From Bog-473 sp963791995 (GTDB lineage: Bacteria > Actinomycetota > Acidimicrobiia > Acidimicrobiales > RAAP-2), in NCBI GenBank assembly GCA_963791995.1, contig CAWBUQ010000013.1, forward strand, positions 32,757 to 96,756: 64,000 nt of DNA, written 5' to 3'. This document shows, in pieces, positions 56,458 through 63,770 of the stretch. Position 1 is the first letter of the stretch, and the number at the start of each line of letters is the position of its first letter. Below the pieces are notes generated by a model. It did no database searches. It saw nothing but the letters and a program-made list of their open reading frames with translations, and was not told where the DNA came from. A program made the translations under genes and the position numbers.

Positions 56458-56874
56458 TCAGGACGCGGCGCGGTCCAGACTGTGGACGTCGAAGTAGATG
56501 GGGAGCAGGTACTTCACATAGAACGTGTGCACCGTGAGCGCCGGGTAGACGAGGTCCTCTTGATGGACGATCGAGACCCGGTCGTCTTTCTCGGCGAAGC
56601 GCTCACACTCCTCGAGCAGCCGGTCGACTTCGCCGCGCGAGTCCTGCAGCAGCCCGAGGTGGTCGAAACCCGGCGATGACATCGGCTTGCCGCTCTCGGC
56701 CAGGAGAATGAATTGGCCCGGGTCAGGTTGGAGGAGGTGGCAGAGCTGACCGACGACCTCGGTGTCGAAGCCGCTCCACCCGAACACCGCTCCGTAGAAG
56801 GCGTCGACCTCTCGGCGGAACTCGCTGGTGAGCGTGCCCCTCGGGAACGTGAGCTCCATGTGGTTGAAGCGCAT
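56458..56874 (-). CDS. VOC-superfamily (glyoxalase/dioxygenase-fold) protein
   Basis: The ATG at 56874 is preceded by GAGGAGTGG and starts MRFNHMELTFPRGTLTSEFR. The 138-residue protein shows the beta-alpha-beta-beta-beta pattern of the VOC fold: VDAFYGAVFGWSGFDTEVVG, QPDPGQFILLAESGKPMSSP, GFDHLGLLQDSRGEVDRLLE, then YVKYLLPIYFDVHSLDR. Metal-binding H and E positions are only partly evident, so catalysis is uncertain and a binding role is possible. A longer upstream frame has no similarity. It is convergent with the P450 and lies next to the tRNA-Arg gene. Confidence 0.7.
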   Translation of the reverse strand: MRFNHMELTFPRGTLTSEFRREVDAFYGAVFGWSGFDTEVVGQLCHLLQPDPGQFILLAESGKPMSSPGFDHLGLLQDSRGEVDRLLEECERFAEKDDRVSIVHQEDLVYPALTVHTFYVKYLLPIYFDVHSLDRAAS

Positions 56875-57026
56875 CGGCCACTCCTCTGGTTCGACTTCGA
56901 CGTTAGGTCCAACCCGGCCGGCGGCGCCGTCGCTCCGCCAAAGGCTTTGCGGCAATACGCCTGACCAGCTATTTCCCGCCAGCAATCGAGTCCCCGGGGT
57001 CCGGTAGGATGAACCGTCTCAAACCG

Positions 57027-57100
57027 GCGCTCGTAGCTCAACGGACTAGAGCATCTGACTACGGATCAGAAGGTTGGGGGTTCGAATCCCTCCGAGCGCG
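57027..57100 (+). tRNA. tRNA-Arg (anticodon ACG)
   Basis: This is a complete cloverleaf of 74 bases. Acceptor GCGCTCG pairs with CGAGCGC (57093-57099). The anticodon stem TCTGA/TCAGA encloses the loop CTACGGA with anticodon ACG. The T-arm is GGGGG-TTCGAAT-CCCTC-like, and G at 57100 is the discriminator. CCA is not encoded. The last 42 bases form the left attachment repeat of an integrated element. Confidence 0.95.
57059..57100 (+). repeat. Left attachment repeat (attL), 42 bp
   Basis: This covers part of the anticodon loop through the discriminator base of tRNA-Arg. It is identical over 42 bases to 63269-63310. Sequence differs immediately on both sides, so these are the recombination limits. 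Confidence 0.9.
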
Positions 57101-57162
57101 CGCCGCGTCAGTCCAGCGTAACGATAACGAATACATCTTTCGCGGAGCAGGGATCCGCGCCG

Positions 57163-57183
57163 CGTCCCTACATTCGTCCCTAC
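57163..57183 (+). repeat. Direct repeats near attL, possible integrase arm sites
   Basis: CGTCCCTAC occurs twice, at 57163-57171 and 57175-57183, 12 bases apart, between attL and the integrase start. Arm-type sites for tyrosine integrases are often short direct repeats here. Confidence 0.45.
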
Positions 57184-57193
57184 TTTTGGGCGG

Positions 57194-58359
57194 ATGGCGT
57201 GGGGAAGCGGCACCATGCGCGAGCGCAGTCCCGGCACCTGGGAGATCCGCGTCGCCGTGGGCGTGGACCCGGTCTCGGGGCGCACGGTGCAGCGTTCTTT
57301 CTCCTTCCACGGCTCGGCCGAAGAAGCGGAGCTCCGGCGCAAGGAGCTGGCGGCCGAGTGGGCCGAGCGGCGCGCCATCCGCCGGGCCGCCCCGTTCCTC
57401 ACCGTCGGCGAACTGCTCGAGCGCTGGCTCTGCGCGCACCACGACTGGCGGCCGGCAACGTGGATCGGGGCGCGCTCCAACGTCAAGGCCTTGCGTGCGG
57501 ACCCACTGGCGGCGCGCCGGGTGTCGACGCTCAAGCCCGAGCACGTGCGGGCGGCCATGGCGGCGTGGAGCTCGGCGGGCGCCTCGGTGGCCGTGGTCTC
57601 GGGGCGCTTCCGCGTGCTGCGCTCGGCCATCGGTTGGGCGCACGTCGAGCGCATTATCGACGTCAATCCGCTCTGGGGCATGCGCGGTCCCACGCGCCCC
57701 GGGACCAGGCTCCATCTCAGCCGCGAGGAGATCCTCCGTCTGCTTGACGCGGCCGAGGCACTCGTCATTGCTGCGGTCCGTGGGGCGACCGAGGCGCCGG
57801 CACAAGGCCGAGCAGATCCGACTGCTCGTCCGCCTGGCCGCGGACTCCGGGGGCACGGCGCGGGCGAGCTGGTGGCGCTGCGCTTCGACGACCTCGAGGA
57901 GCGTGTGCTCACTATCGAGCGAGGCGTCTCGGCCGATGTGCTCGGGCCTACCAAGACCGGTCGGACCCGTCGTCTCACCCTCGGGCGTCAGACGGTCGAG
58001 CTGTGGCGCTCGAGTGCCGAAGGCTGGGCCGGTCGGCTCCCCGACGGCGTTGGCTGGGACCGTGGCTGTTCTCTCCGGCGGCCGACCACGACGTCCGGTT
58101 GACCGCGGGCGCCCTCGGCCACTGGTTTGCCGAACTGGCCCGGTACGCCGGGGTCCCGGGGGCGTCGCTGCACCGGCTGCGCCACAGCGTGGCGACGTTC
58201 CTCGTCGGCCGAGGCGAGTTGCTCCGTGCACAGCAGCGCCTCGGTCACCGGGATCCTTCGACCACGTTGCGGAACTACGCCCACGCAATGCCGCTCGAAG
58301 ACGAGACGGTGGCCGACGACATCGACGAGCTGCTCAGGCCTGTGCTGGCCAATCCGTGA
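57194..58359 (+). CDS. int: Tyrosine-family site-specific integrase (frameshifted)
   Basis: From the ATG at 57194 the protein has an AP2-like arm-binding N-terminus (RSPGTWEIRVAVGVDPVSGR), a SAM-like core-binding domain (FLTVGELLERWLCAHHDWRP, then RVSTLKPEHVRAAMAAWSS) and a catalytic domain. Catalytic residues seen are the first Arg region ELVALRFDDLEE, Lys in GPTKTGRTRRL, His-x-x-Arg in SLHRLRHSVATFL, His in LGHRDPSTTLRNYAHA and the nucleophile Tyr in NYAH. Frame jumps lie near 57795, 57865 and 58050. It sits directly after the tRNA-Arg gene it targets. It was probably functional if the shifts are sequence errors. Confidence 0.85.
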
Positions 58360-58434
58360 CCGCAGGCGGCAAAGGATCGAAAGCACACCAACCGGAATGG
58401 TTTGATGTTCGTGTCATGGATCAGTAATAGCCGG

Positions 58435-59739
58435 TCAGTCCTGTCCGACCGCCGTGCGCGCCGGGACGGCGCGAGCAGGTGGCGCGATCGCGGTATCTGC
58501 CGCGGGCGAGGCGAGACGGCGCTCGAACTGCGTGATCGCATCGAGAAGATCGGCGACCTCGAAGACGCGGTTGCGTCGTCCGATGGTTCCCTGTCGTAGC
58601 ACACCACTCTCGTGGAGGTGGTTCACCGCGTCGTTCGTCCGTTTGCGAGATCGGCCGATGGCCGTCGCCGCCGTTTCGACCGTCAGGATCGGGAGACCCG
58701 GTAGTGCCGACAAGAGGAGGTCAGCCGCAGAGCGCCGGCGCACCGGGCCCGCCACCTCGCGCCAGCGCTCCTCGAGCTCGTCGAGTTGGTTGGCGAAAGC
58801 TGAAGCATCGGCACACGCACGCAGCAACGAGTTGACGAAGACGTCGATCCACTGAATTGCCGCCCCGGCTGCAACGGGGTCATCAGCCGGAGCGTCGTAG
58901 CGGAAGGAGACCAGACCGGCGATATAGGCACCGGCATTGGTGGCCAGGATGAGGCTGACCGCAGGCACGAAGTTCGGAGCCAGGCCGCGGCGTCGCAGGA
59001 TGAGGTGGATCAAGGCCCGACCGACCCGCCCGTTCCCGTCGACGAAGGGGTGGATCGTCTCGAACTGGGCGTGGGTTAAGGCGGCCTGGACGATGGGCGG
59101 ATGGTCGTCGGCCGATATGTACGAGCACAGATCCTCGAGCAGAGCGGGCACCAGCTCATGGGGCGGTGGGACGTAGGCGGCGCGACAGGGATTGATGCCG
59201 CCGATCCAGTTCTGCTCCTGACGCACCACGCCGCCCCAGTGCTCGTCCCGAGTTCCCACGAGCAGCTCTTGGTGAAGCGCGCAGAGGTCCTCGGTCGTGA
59301 TCGGCCGCTTGAGATCGGCCAGTTCGAGGGCACCGCCCATGGCGCGGATGTTCCCGAGCACCGCCCGGGCGGTGTCGTCGTCGGTCGGGAGGCCCGCCCG
59401 TTCGGCGAACTCTTCCTTGGCGAGCCGGCGCGCGTTGACCTGAAGGCCTTCGATATAGGAGGAACCGACCGCCTCAGCCCGCAGGAGCAGCCGCGCCACC
59501 GACTCGACGCTGGCCAAGCCGGTCGTGCGGTCTTGGAGGGCAGAAACCGCCCGCTCAGCGTCGGAGAGATCGGCGACGAGATCGGCCGGAAGTGCCAGGA
59601 CACGCTCAGCCAGCGGATCGGGCAGGTAGGCGCGGTAGGAGCACGAGGTGCGCTCCCGGCGGCTTTGCCCCGTCGGACTACCCTGCCAGATCAGTTCCTC
59701 GAAACGGGCCAACGACTGGTGTCCTCCCTTCGGTTCCAT
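58435..59739 (-). CDS. Fic-family protein with N-terminal inhibitory motif
   Basis: This intact 434-residue protein has the catalytic Fic motif HPFVDGNGRVGR at residues 230-241, all key residues present. The inhibitory helix motif S-x-x-x-E-G (SSYIEG, residues 93-98) makes it a class II, self-inhibited Fic. The flap region WIGGINPCRAAYVPPPH is typical, and a C-terminal winged-helix-like part (LTVETAATAIGRSRKRTNDA) follows. Such enzymes transfer AMP to a hydroxyl of a target protein. It is the only gene of the island free of frame jumps. Its promoter is at 59764-59769. An antitoxin role for a neighbour is not evident. Confidence 0.9.
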   Translation of the reverse strand: MEPKGGHQSLARFEELIWQGSPTGQSRRERTSCSYRAYLPDPLAERVLALPADLVADLSDAERAVSALQDRTTGLASVESVARLLLRAEAVGSSYIEGLQVNARRLAKEEFAERAGLPTDDDTARAVLGNIRAMGGALELADLKRPITTEDLCALHQELLVGTRDEHWGGVVRQEQNWIGGINPCRAAYVPPPHELVPALLEDLCSYISADDHPPIVQAALTHAQFETIHPFVDGNGRVGRALIHLILRRRGLAPNFVPAVSLILATNAGAYIAGLVSFRYDAPADDPVAAGAAIQWIDVFVNSLLRACADASAFANQLDELEERWREVAGPVRRRSAADLLLSALPGLPILTVETAATAIGRSRKRTNDAVNHLHESGVLRQGTIGRRNRVFEVADLLDAITQFERRLASPAADTAIAPPARAVPARTAVGQD

Positions 59740-59763
59740 AGGACCAGTTGTCGACTAACCGAC

Positions 59764-59769
59764 ATTATA
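59764..59769 (-). promoter_or_regulatory. -10 box TATAAT of the Fic gene
   Basis: On the minus strand a perfect TATAAT lies 24 bases upstream of the ATG (59739). No good -35 is seen at the usual distance, so an activator or extended contact may be needed. Confidence 0.5.
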
Positions 59770-59782
59770 GTGGACTTTTGGT

Positions 59783-59821
59783 GTCACTTCCCATTTCTGG
59801 ACTCCCGAACGACGAAGTGAC
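59783..59821. promoter_or_regulatory. Spaced inverted repeat in the fic/SWIM-like divergent region
   Basis: GTCACTTC (59783-59790) and GAAGTGAC (59814-59821) are perfect complements, 23 bases apart. They flank the divergent promoters, as expected of paired operator half-sites or a loop-forming regulator. Confidence 0.45.
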
Positions 59822-59849
59822 GCGCCGGTGAGCAACCAGCCGAGTTGCC

Positions 59850-61070
59850 ATGGCGCTTGACGAACTCCGAGCGGAGATCGACACGGGACTGCGCTCCCGG
59901 CGCTTTCTCGGTTACTACGAGAGCAGAGCCTGGGCGATCGAAGCGACTCCGGTCGTCGAGGCGATCCGCCGCGTACTGACCGAGGCTCCCTCGGCAGAGC
60001 TGGTCGCGCTGATTGAGCGGGCGGTCGGGCATGTGGTCAAGGTGATCCTCCATGCCGACGACTCGGACGGCATGATCGGCGACCTGGCCCGCGACCTGCT
60101 CGATGTGCACACGGCAGGCCTGTGACCTCGGCGTGGCCGATCCCGTGAAGCTGGCCCGCTGGATGGTCCGATTCTCTTCGACGAGCAGGATTTCTTCGAG
60201 GCCGATCCAGTTCGCTATGCCGCCGCACTTGGCGAGTTCGGCTTGGCCGCTTACCGCCGCGAAGTCCGCAAGCGCTGCGACGCTGGAGACGACTCCTTTG
60301 CCGCGCAGTACGCCACCGAACGCTTGGCCGTGCTCGATGGCGACATCGACGAGATCGTCCGCCTGCACGGCGGCGGTCTCAGCCGTCCGTACGACTTCAT
60401 CCGCGTCGCCGAAGCGATGCAGGAGCTCGGTCGTGACGATGACGTCCTCCTCTGGGCCGGACGGGGCATCGCCGAGACGAGTGGGTGGCAGGTGGCCCAG
60501 CTCTACGATCTTGCGGCCGGCGTCCATCGCCGACGAGGGAACGACGAGACGGTTCTCGACTGCGCCGCGACCAGCACAACCGGATGCCCTCGGCGAGCTC
60601 CTACGACCTTCTCAAGAGGGTCGCCGAGACGTCGGTGTCTGGCCACACCAGCGCGACGCGGCGAGGTCGGTGCTGGCTGCCCACGACCTCGGTGCGTTGG
60701 TGGACGTGCTGCTCGGCGACGAAGAGCCCGAGACCGCCTGGCGGGCGGTGGCAGACAATCCCGATCGGGATCCCGGCGACCGACGTTGGCTGCGCCTGGC
60801 CGAGGCCAGAGAGGGCTCGCACCCCGGTGACGCGCTCGAGGTCTACCTCCGGCTGACCGATCGGGAACTGGAGACCGCGGGTCGAGCATCGTACGGCCGG
60901 GCGACGAAGATGCTCAACGGGCCGCCCGCGCCGCGACTGCTGCCGGCCGGAATGCCGAGTTCGCCGAACACATCCGGACGCTGCGTGATCGATATCGGCG
61001 CCGACCGACCATGATCGCAATGTTCGACAAGGCCGGGCTGGGCGATCTCATCCAGGACGGGTACCGATAG
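59850..61070 (+). CDS. SWIM zinc-finger-associated C-terminal-like protein (frameshifted, N-terminal zinc finger absent)
   Basis: The fragments read FLGYYESRAWAIEATPVVEA, then DLGVADPVKLARWMVRFLF, EADPVRYAAALGEFGLAAYR, RPYDFIRVAEAMQELGRDDD, VLLWAGRGIAETSGWQVAQL, DEEPETAWRAVADNPDRDPG and the ending RYRRRPTMIAMFDKAGLGDL. This is the helical repeat C-terminal half of proteins that normally begin with a SWIM zinc finger; no zinc-binding C-x-C/C-x-H is visible before the ATG at 59850. Frame jumps are near 60115, 60180, 60560 and 60630. It may be a truncated, DNA-damage-related gene, but the function is unknown. It ends at the TAG at 61068-61070. Confidence 0.55.
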
Positions 61071-61300
61071 CGGACAGGTCCGTCGCGGAACCGTCCCGAG
61101 GCCGACGTCGCTGGCTACGATCCAGCCCTCGAAAGCGAGGCAAAGGAGAAGGTCAGCGAGGCGAAGGAGATGGTCCTGAGCCTCATGCTCTCCGATCTCA
61201 CCGACTCGGATTCGACGGTCTTGCTCTCCCCGCAGTCCCCTGATGGTGACGAGGGAAATTCCTCATCGACGGAAACCGGCGCGAGCCATCCACCACGACG
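61071..61300. other. Gap with unresolved open frame
   Basis: These 230 bases contain a short acidic frame (VAGYDPALESEAKEKVSEAK, then MVLSLMLSDLTDSDSTVLLS) with coding-like composition but no family I recognise. It could be a small gene or a lost start of the downstream nuclease-like gene. Confidence 0.25.
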
Positions 61301-62070
61301 ATGGCTTACGTCCCGATCAACCTGAGCTGGTTCACCGGGGGCCTCGATCCGCCCGCATCAACGGACAGGATTCCACTGGTACGTCTTTGCCGTTCCCAGC
61401 GCAACCGCTATCTGGTTCACCATCTTCCTCTGTGATTACCTCAATACGGGACTGGGTCCTCGACTTCACCGCGCCGCTCGGCAACGACCACCGCGACCAT
61501 GCAATTGGCGGCGGACCTCCGCCCTATCCCTCCAGTCCCATCGAACACGAGGGCTATTTCCGCTGGGGTGACGAGCCGCCCGGCGTAGACGACCGCCCTG
61601 GTCGGGTCTTCGAATTTGGACAACGTCTGCACCCTCGGCGAACTAATCCCAGCTGGGGGACACATCGGCACCTACGGCCCGGCGGTGAGTCGGCGCCCAC
61701 AAACTCCTCAAGCTCTACGTCGCAGCCCATCCTTTGGAGCTGGGGTTCGGTCCGGAGGCGAAGCCACACGTCGAGTACTCGTTCGCCACTGGTGACCGGG
61801 CAGACTGCTGTTCGAAAACCACCATCCGGACCGGACGGTGGTCGAGGTGGAAATTGAGGGTGAGCAGAACGTCGCGATAGGCGTCCTCCAAGCGATCAAG
61901 TACCGATCACTCGCCGCCTGTGATGCCGGCTATCCGCTGCTCACGGGCCGGGTCGGATCACTAGTCGTGGCCTACAAGACGGAACACCCCAAGGCCGTGA
62001 ACCTGGCCGAACGGTACAAGTCTCCCTCTAGAGCGTCGACCGCGAGCTGGTCTTGGGCAACGCGGTGTAG
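61301..62070 (+). CDS. PD-(D/E)XK nuclease-like protein (frameshifted)
   Basis: Spread over three frames the gene reads FHWYVFAVPSATAIWFTIFL and CDYLN, RDWVLDFTAPLGNDHRDH, GYFRWGDEPPGVDDRPGRVF, GTYGPGGES, HVEYSFATGDRAD and then VEVEIEGEQNVAIGVLQAIKY. It ends in SLAACDAGYPLLTGRVGSLV, VAYKTEHPKAVNLAERYK and LGNAV at the TAG 62068-62070. The D-x(n)-E-x-E-G...QAIKYR layout is that of NucS- or very-short-patch-like PD-(D/E)XK nuclease proteins in mobile islands. About six one-base jumps occur, so the gene is probably inactive or badly sequenced. It precedes an HNH remnant with no gap. Confidence 0.5.
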
Positions 62071-62935
62071 ATGCCGAATATGGTCGATTCCGGCATCCGT
62101 GCAGCGATGTTCGACCACCTGGACGGGCTCCTGGCCACCAGCCGGACGGCTCCTCTCTTCGTCCGCCATCAACGTGTTCGAGTTCGAAGGCCGTGTGGTC
62201 CGACTCATCGTCCAGGCGGAATTTGGAAACCAGCGTGCTCGAGGGGGCGCTGACGATCCGCACATGTAGATGCCGCCCAACCAGTTGCTGCGATACGCCG
62301 ACGATGTGGAGGGGGGAGTCGTCCATTACAAGAACCGTGGGACCTATTTCAACAATGCCGAGAATCGGGCCCTCTGTAAAGCGATGGTCGAAGTCTTCCC
62401 CGGCCTATTCCGTGGGCGTGGGAAGGGCGGGTATGTGCCGTGTCATCCGGTCTGGTTGCGACGAGAATACGCTAAGACACGAGTTTGCGGAGCCGTCGAT
62501 GAGGGCCAACGATTCGTCGACCTGTCCGCTTTGCCTAAACCTTGACGTGCAGACGTCGAACGCTTAACCTGAGCTAGGCTGCACCAACCTGTGTTTCGTG
62601 CCAGGGTCCTCAGGGCCTACGACGAGCGTCGCGCCATGTGTCGCCTGCACCATCCGAGCCACTCGACGCCGCATACATCATTCCGGATGGGTAGCCGAAG
62701 GGTGACCCGGTCGTGCCAAACGGACCGTCGCTTCAAGATCCATCACGCCGCCTACGACGCTGACTTGCTCGGCGTCGGGCCGAACCTCATGGTCGAAGTT
62801 GCGCCGCGGCCGGCTTCGAGAGTCGGACGGGCCGACGCTCACCTATGGGCTCCAGAGCATGCACGGTGCGAATCTTCATGTCCCCAGGAGTCCGCTTGCC
62901 CAGCCATACTGAAAGTGACTCGAGCTTCGCTATGA
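62071..62935 (+). pseudogene. HNH endonuclease remnant with in-frame stops
   Basis: From an ATG immediately after the previous stop, segments match a known actinobacterial HNH architecture: FDHLDGLLATSRTAPL, INVFEFEGRVVRLIVQAEF, PPNQLLRYADDVEGGVVHYK, NRGTYFNNAENRALCKAMVE, AVDEGQRFVDLSALPKP, then after stops ARLHQPVFRARVLRAYDER, AMCRLHHP and IHHAAYDADLLGVGPNLMVE. The frame carries TGA stops at 62543-62545 and 62570-62572, exactly where relatives have sense codons, plus several frame jumps (for example near 62160 and 62265). In-frame nonsense codons indicate true decay rather than only sequence error. Confidence 0.65.
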
Positions 62936-63071
62936 AAAGTTCAAAGCTGCGAGTTGAAGGGTGAGATTCATTCCGGGGATGTCGCGGTGTGAAGCTGCGA
63001 CGCGAGCCCGGCGCGCAGTACCGTAGATGCGACCGAAGACCGCGGTGACGGACTCGAATCCGTGTTCGGGT

Positions 63072-63088
63072 TTCTGATCGGATCAGAA
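63072..63088. repeat. 17-bp palindrome resembling the tRNA anticodon stem
   Basis: TTCTGATC and GATCAGAA are perfect complements around one G. With the following bases it shares a 14-base block (CGGATCAGAAGGTT, 63079-63092) with the attachment repeat, so it may be a degenerate or ancestral attachment site. Confidence 0.45.
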
Positions 63089-63227
63089 GGTTCCGGTGCG
63101 TATTTTTGAGAACCGTAGTGAGAACTATAGGGCTATGAAAGGCTGGAAATGGCTGTCATTATATGTCATATACTGGTCAGTACATGGAAGCCATAAGTCC
63201 AGTTCATAAGGCATAAGTGGCACCGGT

Positions 63228-63242
63228 TGACAACCGTTGTCA
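63228..63242. repeat. 15-bp palindrome beside attR
   Basis: TGACAAC and GTTGTCA are complementary around one C. Its left half contains GGTTGACAA (63225-63233), the reverse complement of the TTGTCAACC boxes to the right of attR. Confidence 0.5.
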
Positions 63243-63268
63243 TCTCTCGTGATTTACCCAAATAGGCG

Positions 63269-63310
63269 CTACGGATCAGAAGGTTGGGGGTTCGAATCCC
63301 TCCGAGCGCG
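63269..63310 (+). repeat. Right attachment repeat (attR), 42 bp
   Basis: This is an exact copy of 57059-57100, representing only the 3' part of tRNA-Arg. It lacks the acceptor 5' strand, D-arm and half the anticodon arm, so it is not a tRNA gene. It marks the right end of the island. Confidence 0.9.
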
Positions 63311-63371
63311 GAGAGATTTCCCTGTTCAAGGGCTCAAATGCCGTGGCCGATGCTGTAGCAACTCGAGCTCG

Positions 63372-63390
63372 TGTCAACCATTTGTCAACC
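63372..63390 (+). repeat. Direct repeats TGTCAACC outside attR
   Basis: TGTCAACC occurs at 63372-63379 and 63383-63390, 11 bases (about one helical turn) apart. An inverted copy lies on the other side of attR at 63225-63233. The pattern suits arm-type sites of a tyrosine integrase. Confidence 0.5.
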
Positions 63391-63770
63391 TGTCTCCTCA
63401 GCATCATCGATCAGGTTGGCCACCTGATCGGCGAGTCCCTGATCGACCTCGGGCCGGACGTGGCTGTAGTTGTCCGCAGCGATCATGATGGACGAGTGTC
63501 CGAGCCGGTCGCTGACCACCTTCATCGGAGCTCCAGCCTCCAAGGCAGCGGTCGCTTATCCATGGCGCAAATCGTGCAATCTGATCCTGCGTAGACCGAT
63601 GGCAGCTCGCGCCTCCTGGAAATACTTGGAGAGCGCCGTAGGGTGAGTAGGCTTCCGACTTCGTCCGTAACGACGTAGTTGTCCCCGGGTCCTGGCCCCA
63701 GGAACACAGACAGGAGGACACGACGGTGACTATCCAACCAGGAGCCATCTCGAGCAAAGCCAAATTTTGT
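63385..63770 (-). pseudogene. C-terminal remnant of a second tyrosine integrase
   Basis: Read leftward, the frame gives GRKPTHPTALSKYFQEARAA, IGLRRIRLHDLRHG, a stop codon, then ATAALEAGAPMKVVSDRLGH and SSIMIAADNYSHVRPEVDQG, ending at a TGA (63385-63387). H-x-L-R-H, L-G-H and the nucleophile N-Y-S-H are the catalytic motifs. The TAA at 63556-63558 replaces a residue that is normally Tyr or Thr after HG. A frame jump near 63665 separates more N-terminal sequence (GPGPGDNYVVTDE). The gene differs from the integrase at 57194 and lies just outside attR. It is a dead gene. Confidence 0.75.

Larger units (their letters stand above)
62936..63268. other. Non-coding, AT-richer right end of the element
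   Basis: There is no supported gene. The segment is markedly less GC-rich (stretches such as TCATTATATGTCATATACTG at about 63156-63175). It holds two palindromes (63072-63088 and 63228-63242) and leads directly into the right attachment repeat. It probably holds recombination or regulatory sites. Confidence 0.5.
57059..63310. mobile_element. Small integrative element in tRNA-Arg(ACG)
   Basis: The element is bounded by two identical 42-bp repeats (57059-57100 and 63269-63310), the first being the 3' part of a functional tRNA gene. It carries a tyrosine integrase beside the tRNA, a Fic protein and degraded nuclease genes. Base composition becomes less GC-rich toward the right end. It lacks replication, conjugation or phage structural genes, so it is a small genomic island or satellite, probably no longer fully functional. 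Confidence 0.85.

Noticed and set aside
63241..63310. Second tRNA-Arg gene
   Set aside because: Only the 3' 42 bases match; the 5' acceptor strand and D-arm are missing, so it is an attachment repeat.
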